Shown piece by piece: positions 34,603 through 38,565 of a stretch of 38,565 bases of DNA (position 1 is the stretch's first letter; the number at the start of each line of letters is the position of its first letter). The translations under genes were made by a program, and so were the position numbers. The stretch covers positions 1 through 38,565 of the forward strand of contig JAJRYZ010000103.1 of the NCBI GenBank assembly GCA_024275515.1, in the 5' to 3' direction. This DNA comes from Spirochaetota bacterium. GTDB taxonomy: Bacteria; Spirochaetota; Spirochaetia; ARS1246. Under the pieces are notes generated by a model that had not been told where the DNA came from, did no database searches, and was given only the letters and a program-made list of their open reading frames with translations.

Positions 34603-35997
34603 ATGCCGGAACTTGATCGAAAAGCCACAAGAGTTTTCGCCGGAAAGGTAGTCCGAAAGGACCTGGTCCGGAAGGTGAAGGTCGGAGCGAACGTGCCGGT
34701 CTTCGTTTTGGAGTATCTTCTCGGCAAGTACTGTGCCACCGACGACGCGACCGCCATCGACGCGGGCCTTCGCGTCGTAAACACCACGATCAGCTCCAAT
34801 TTCGTTCGCCCCGATGAAGCGAAAAAAGCGCAATCGATGGTCAAGGACAAAGGCAAGCACACCCTGATCGACAAAGTGAAGGTGCGTTACCTTTCCGACG
34901 ACGACAAACACTGGGCGGAGTTGGTTAACTTCGGGCATAAGTATGTTCATGTGCCGGAGCACTTCCTGCGTGAATATGACCGCCTCCTTATGGGAGGCAT
35001 TTGGGCTCAGATTGACATCAGGCATCAATACGATGAGGACGCCAGGGGTAAACGGAGTCCGTTCTGGATCGATAGTCTTAAGCCGATCCAGATCGCAACT
35101 TTTGACTTGGAGGAGTTCCGGGAGTGCCGCAGGAACTTCACTACTGATGAGTGGCTCGATCTTTTACTACGCACTATCGGCCTTGAGCCACGGAGCTTCG
35201 CCCGGCGTTTGAAGATGCTGTTCCTGGTTCGCATGATTCCTCTTTGTGAACACAATTACAATCTCGTTGAGCTTGGACCTCGCGGAACGGGAAAAAGCTA
35301 TGCATACCGGGAGCTCTCGCCATATACGATTCTGTTAACCGGTCCGACCACGGTCGCCAATCTATTCTACAACATGGCGACCGGGGAAATGGGCTTGGTG
35401 GGCATTTGGGAGGCCATCGGCTTCGATGAAGTGGCCGATCTTCAGAAGATGTCCAAGGATGTGGTGACGACCCTGAAAACGTACTGTGAGTCCGGCTCCT
35501 TCGCCCGCGGCAAGGATGCGTTATCAGGCGTGGCCTCCATCGCGATGTTTGGGAACACAAACCAGCCGGTCGAGGTGATGGTTCGATCTTCTCATCTCTT
35601 CATGCCCATGCCGGACATTATTCGCGAGGACATGGCGTTTCTGGACCGAATCCATTTCTATATTCCCGGATGGGAACTCCCCAAAATGCGAGTCGAGTTC
35701 TTTACCGACCATTACGGGTTCGTCATCGTCGCGGTGTATTCCGCCATCAAAAAGCAATCCATCCTGGCGGGACTCTTGATCCTTGGAGATACGAGCATTC
35801 AAGGGAACATCAAGTCGTTGCGTTCGCCGGCAGAGCCGCTCCAGGTCGGTATGGATAATGGTGCACGACGGGCCCTGGTTCCTTTGGAGAACAAGCGGAA
35901 CTTCCTGGATGTGTCGGGCGACATCGTCGAGCGAGTTGATCCGATCTTTTTCTCGGACCCCATGATGGCAGCGATGAAGGCTCTGGGTATGACGTAG
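34603..35997 (+). CDS. brxL: BrxL, Lon-like AAA+ BREX protein with internal in-frame deletion, 464 aa
   Basis: The N-terminal region (LDRKATRVFAGKVVRKDLVR) and AAA+ core are normal: Walker A GPRGTGKS at 225-232, Walker B FDE at about 274-276, sensor segment FGNTNQPVEV at 316-325 and LDRIHFYIPGWELPKM at 347-362. After YGFV (371-374) the sequence jumps to AVYSAIKKQSILAGLLILGD and SIQGNIKSLR, which belong to the end of the C-terminal Lon-like domain. Full-length BrxL is usually about 650-690 residues, so roughly 200 residues appear lost without breaking the frame. The ATPase part could still be folded; the Lon-like domain could not be complete. Confidence 0.85.
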   Translation: MPELDRKATRVFAGKVVRKDLVRKVKVGANVPVFVLEYLLGKYCATDDATAIDAGLRVVNTTISSNFVRPDEAKKAQSMVKDKGKHTLIDKVKVRYLSDDDKHWAELVNFGHKYVHVPEHFLREYDRLLMGGIWAQIDIRHQYDEDARGKRSPFWIDSLKPIQIATFDLEEFRECRRNFTTDEWLDLLLRTIGLEPRSFARRLKMLFLVRMIPLCEHNYNLVELGPRGTGKSYAYRELSPYTILLTGPTTVANLFYNMATGEMGLVGIWEAIGFDEVADLQKMSKDVVTTLKTYCESGSFARGKDALSGVASIAMFGNTNQPVEVMVRSSHLFMPMPDIIREDMAFLDRIHFYIPGWELPKMRVEFFTDHYGFVIVAVYSAIKKQSILAGLLILGDTSIQGNIKSLRSPAEPLQVGMDNGARRALVPLENKRNFLDVSGDIVERVDPIFFSDPMMAAMKALGMT

Positions 35998-36251
35998 GAG
36001 ATTACATGGATACGTTGACGTGAGCACACAGCCGCCGGCGGAGTTTCTGGAGGTGGATGCGGACCTGGCGGCGGGCGCCGGAACGGGCGGCCCGGCGGCT
36101 CAGAGCGACGAAATTTCGGGAAAGGACATGGACGGGTGGATCGACGGTTCGCCCCGAGATGGGGGTAAAGGCGGTCCTGAGACAATTCCTGGAAGGCAAA
36201 GGGCGGCAGGCGGAATGAACGCTTATGAGCCGGTTCGCGGCGCGGAGGAGC

Positions 36252-36486
36252 ATGTCGCAAGGTTTTCCCAAGGCCCGGGAGTCGGTTACGATGACTGTTG
36301 CGCGCAGATCGGACCGGGTCTATAACGAGGCTTGTCGCACCCTTGTGGATATCTTCGAAGCCTATACACTCCAGGGGAAGGCAAAGCGCTTTTGAGGAGA
36401 TAATGAAAGAATTTATGGCCGACGACATGCCGCGCCAGGCGTTGATTCAACGTCTCGTGAAGGCCGATCACTGGGATGTCGAATAG
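36252..36486 (+). pseudogene. Small frameshifted gene of unknown function
   Basis: One frame reads SQGFPKARESVTMTVARRSD, then ACRTLVDIFEAYTLQGK, and another continues QSAFEEIMKEFMADDMPRQ to KADHWDVE and stop. A one-base insertion near 36381 would join them into a protein of about 77 residues. Upstream (36000-36251) the same frame carries another stop near 36216, and no gene can be supported there; an arginine- and glycine-rich 101-codon frame at 36020-36325 looks random. The family is unknown. It ends 2 bp before the next gene, so it was probably part of the same operon. Confidence 0.45.
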
Positions 36487-36488
36487 AT

Positions 36489-37724
36489 ATGAACCCGCAC
36501 AATCCTAAAGCCGGCGACGAATTCGACGCTTTGGACGAAATGATTGCCGAGATCACGATCGACGCATATGGAAATGACCAACAGCTCCGGGCTTTTCGAC
36601 AGGCCTTCGAGGACAACGTCGAACCGCCGGTCGATGCGTTCGTGGTCGGGGAACCGGTTTCGGTGATTGAAGTGGACTACGACGGCAACGAACGACGCGG
36701 GCTGACGGCAAAATGCCGACGCGAAGACGGCGCCGAATATGTCGTTGCGGTTTCCGAAATCGTGTTTCCCCAGTCTTCAGCGGCGGCACGACATGTCGCC
36801 GCCTATCGCAAGTGGCTCTGCCTCGATCCCTTCCCCGCGGAGGGGCGCGTCCCTTCCCGACGTAAGCGGCAACACAAGACCACCGACGACGACCTGGGCC
36901 TGAGCAAACCGGTAGAACTCGTGGCCCTTGCGGTTAAGGAACGTGCCGTCCGGTGCCGTCTGTTGGGACGCGACCGGCGCATTACCCTGCGCGCGAGTCG
37001 CCTTTGGGACGTCGTGCCCGGCGCGATCGTCACGGTCATGCCACGAAAACAGTGGCGTTATGCCGGTCATCCGCATCTTTCCGGCGAGATACGGTCGATC
37101 CGAATCGACGTGAGGTCGCTCAATCTGGTGCCCTTGGGGCTTGAAGATATGGGCATGTGGGACCCCAAAGAACAGTATTGGGGAGAGGAAGGCGAACCCG
37201 TCGAAGAATGGGCCAAACCGATTATCGCCGGTGGACCCCGCCCCATATTCGAGATGGAGCAGGTGCTGCCCGGTGAGGACCCTGACGATCCCTTTAGTGA
37301 TCCCATCACGCAATCCAACGACCTCAAAAACGCCGGCGAGCGGGCGGAGGCCGTAAAGATCTTGATGGAGTTGTGCGAGGCGGATCTGCGCTGCCTCGAT
37401 GCCCATTCGCATCTGGGCAATTTCGTCTTTGATCACAATCCGCAAGAGGCCGTTCGACATTATGAAGTCGGGCTTCGCATCGGCGAACTCTCCCTGGGAG
37501 ACGACTTTTCCGGCGTATTGCCGTGGGGTCTTATCGACAACCGCCCGTTTCTGCGCTGCATGCACGCCTATGGATTGTGTCTGTGGCGTCTTGGGCGCTT
37601 TGAAGAGGCGGCGCATATTTTCCACAGGATGCTATGGCTAAATCCGTCGGACAACCAAGGCGTGCGGTTCTTCATTGATGAGGTGAAAGCAAAAACAGCA
37701 TGGGGGCATCGTGGAAACGAATAG
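36489..37724 (+). CDS. TPR/ST7-like protein, 411 aa
   Basis: The N-terminal part (GDEFDALDEMIAEITIDAYG, then FVVGEPVSVIEVDYDGNERR) forms a conserved-looking domain of unknown role. A basic linker (PSRRKRQHK) follows at about 120. The C-terminal 150 residues are helical repeats, with YGLCLWRLGRFEEAAHIFHR and MLWLNPSDNQGVRF, the latter typical of bacterial ST7-like TPR proteins. It is cytoplasmic with no catalytic motif. It overlaps the next gene by 14 nt, so the two are translated together. Confidence 0.65.
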   Translation: MNPHNPKAGDEFDALDEMIAEITIDAYGNDQQLRAFRQAFEDNVEPPVDAFVVGEPVSVIEVDYDGNERRGLTAKCRREDGAEYVVAVSEIVFPQSSAAARHVAAYRKWLCLDPFPAEGRVPSRRKRQHKTTDDDLGLSKPVELVALAVKERAVRCRLLGRDRRITLRASRLWDVVPGAIVTVMPRKQWRYAGHPHLSGEIRSIRIDVRSLNLVPLGLEDMGMWDPKEQYWGEEGEPVEEWAKPIIAGGPRPIFEMEQVLPGEDPDDPFSDPITQSNDLKNAGERAEAVKILMELCEADLRCLDAHSHLGNFVFDHNPQEAVRHYEVGLRIGELSLGDDFSGVLPWGLIDNRPFLRCMHAYGLCLWRLGRFEEAAHIFHRMLWLNPSDNQGVRFFIDEVKAKTAWGHRGNE

Positions 37725-38565
37725 GAATCAAAGGAGCAACGTGGGTCCCGGCAAGAGAAAGCAGATCGATCCGCTCGAGAGGGCCATAGAAACGACACTG
37801 TGTCCCGGGAGCTTCATCCCCTACAGCGCGGCCTGGTCGTTTGTGGATGATCTTCAGGACGTTGCGAACAGCATTGACGAAATCATCCAAAAAGAGCCGG
37901 AACGAGCTGCAAACCTGTTCGAGACTTTCATCGCCGCTTGCCACGAAAAAGCCGATGAGATCGACGACTCGAGCGGCAGTTTCGCCATTCTGATTGAATA
38001 CCTTTTTTGCGACTGGATTAATGCTCGACAGACCGCGAATGGCGATCCGGATGAGACCGCGCGACGCCTGGTTTCCTGGATGGAGGACGATCCCTACGGA
38101 TTCTGCCATGACCTTGACCGCGAGGTCGTCAAGGTGCTCAACAAGAAGGGGCTGGATGCGTTCATTCAGCAAGTTCGCTCCAGGTTCGAATCCTCACCGA
38201 CCGTGGATGAGACGGAGAAGCGCTCTCACGAATACGCGCGCCGGAGGTGGGGCGAGGCGCTGAAGACCCTGCTCGCGGCCCAGCGTAACGTTGACGCTTA
38301 CATCACGCTTTGCGAGCAGACCGAACTCGAACCTAAGGACTGCAAAGCCATCGCCGAAATATGCAGGCGCCGGAGACGCCCTGAAGACGCGCTGTCCTGG
38401 GTCGAGCGAGGCTTGATAATCGGACGGACCGACGGACGAACATCCCGTGAAGAGTTCGAATTGGGCGAGTTGAAACGGGCGCTGCTGAGCAAGATCGGTC
38501 GGCCGCAGGATGCGCTTCAATTAGCCTGATCCGAGTTTGAGTCATACCCCTCCACGTTCACATAC
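37711..38565 (+). pseudogene. DUF6880-like protein, broken by a stop and cut by the window end
   Basis: The visible sequence (AWSFVDDLQDVANSIDEIIQ, DDSSGSFAILIEYLFCDWIN, DDPYGFCHDLDREVVKVL, YARRRWGEALKTLLAAQRNV) resembles DUF6880 helical-repeat proteins. TGA at 38527-38529 ends the 272-codon frame, but in the same frame the last 36 bases read SEFESYPSTFTY, which matches how family members continue after an ALxxAW segment. The stop therefore probably replaces a TGG codon. It may alternatively be the true end if downstream similarity is chance. It overlaps the TPR gene by 14 nt. Confidence 0.6.

Noticed and set aside
36020-36325. 101-codon frame after brxL as a gene
   Set aside because: Low-complexity Gly/Ala/Pro composition with no motif, and it overlaps a better-supported broken frame.
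32327-38529. UGA read as tryptophan (altered genetic code)
   Set aside because: TGA ends several intact genes here in ATGA or GTGA overlaps, and two of the four internal stops are TAG, so a general reassignment does not fit.

Overview
The window looks like a chromosomal accessory region of a Gram-negative bacterium, most likely a free-living member of the Spirochaetota. This is a moderate-confidence inference from the style of the secreted proteins (for example a solute-binding protein whose signal peptide ends in AFAGGQGE), outer-membrane barrels and a LolA-like carrier, and the G+C-rich coding bias. No rRNA or tRNA gene and no CRISPR array was seen.

Region 1 (1-6181) is a mobile-element landing zone. 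A complete IS21-family element (997-3846) has phased terminal repeats and a 4-bp target duplication. It sits 30 bp upstream of a small outer-membrane-type gene. Its istA has one in-frame amber codon just after the first catalytic aspartate. A related IS21 end survives alone at 231-255 and a decayed IS3-type orfA at about 5911-6073. A lone sulfatase gene lies at 4246-5547.

Region 2 (6182-11944) is an envelope module: a CopD-like membrane protein diverges from a TetR regulator, followed by an RND/MMPL-type transporter, a LolA-like periplasmic protein and a DUF1302-like outer-membrane barrel. Two near-identical 20-bp sites, one before tetR and one just before the RND start codon, are good candidates for the TetR operator.

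Region 3 (11965-25976) is a G+C-richer carbohydrate catabolic cluster: two Gfo/Idh/MocA oxidoreductases, an aldo/keto reductase, two sulfatases, a putative glycoside hydrolase, a URO-D-like protein, a DapA-family lyase/aldolase, an HtrA-type lipoprotein protease and a large FG-GAP-like propeller protein. Region 4 (26106-31616) runs on the minus strand: an LplB/LplC-type ABC importer (two permeases, solute-binding protein) followed by a histidine kinase and a LuxR-type response regulator, behind a promoter region with a palindrome and three 11-bp-phased GTGAC repeats. Together regions 3 and 4 look like a sulfated or otherwise decorated glycan utilisation locus that uses an ABC importer.

Region 5 (about 31990-38565) is a decaying defence island. 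It holds the 3' end of a BrxC/DUF6079-like gene with an internal stop, an intact MNT/HEPN toxin-antitoxin-like pair, a 5'-truncated pglZ with an internal stop, a brxL that keeps its frame but has apparently lost about 200 internal residues, a frameshifted small gene, a TPR/ST7-like gene, and a DUF6880-like gene broken by a stop at the window edge. No pglX is present. Four genes in the window carry single in-frame stops inside otherwise continuous homologous frames, at least three of them apparently at tryptophan codons.
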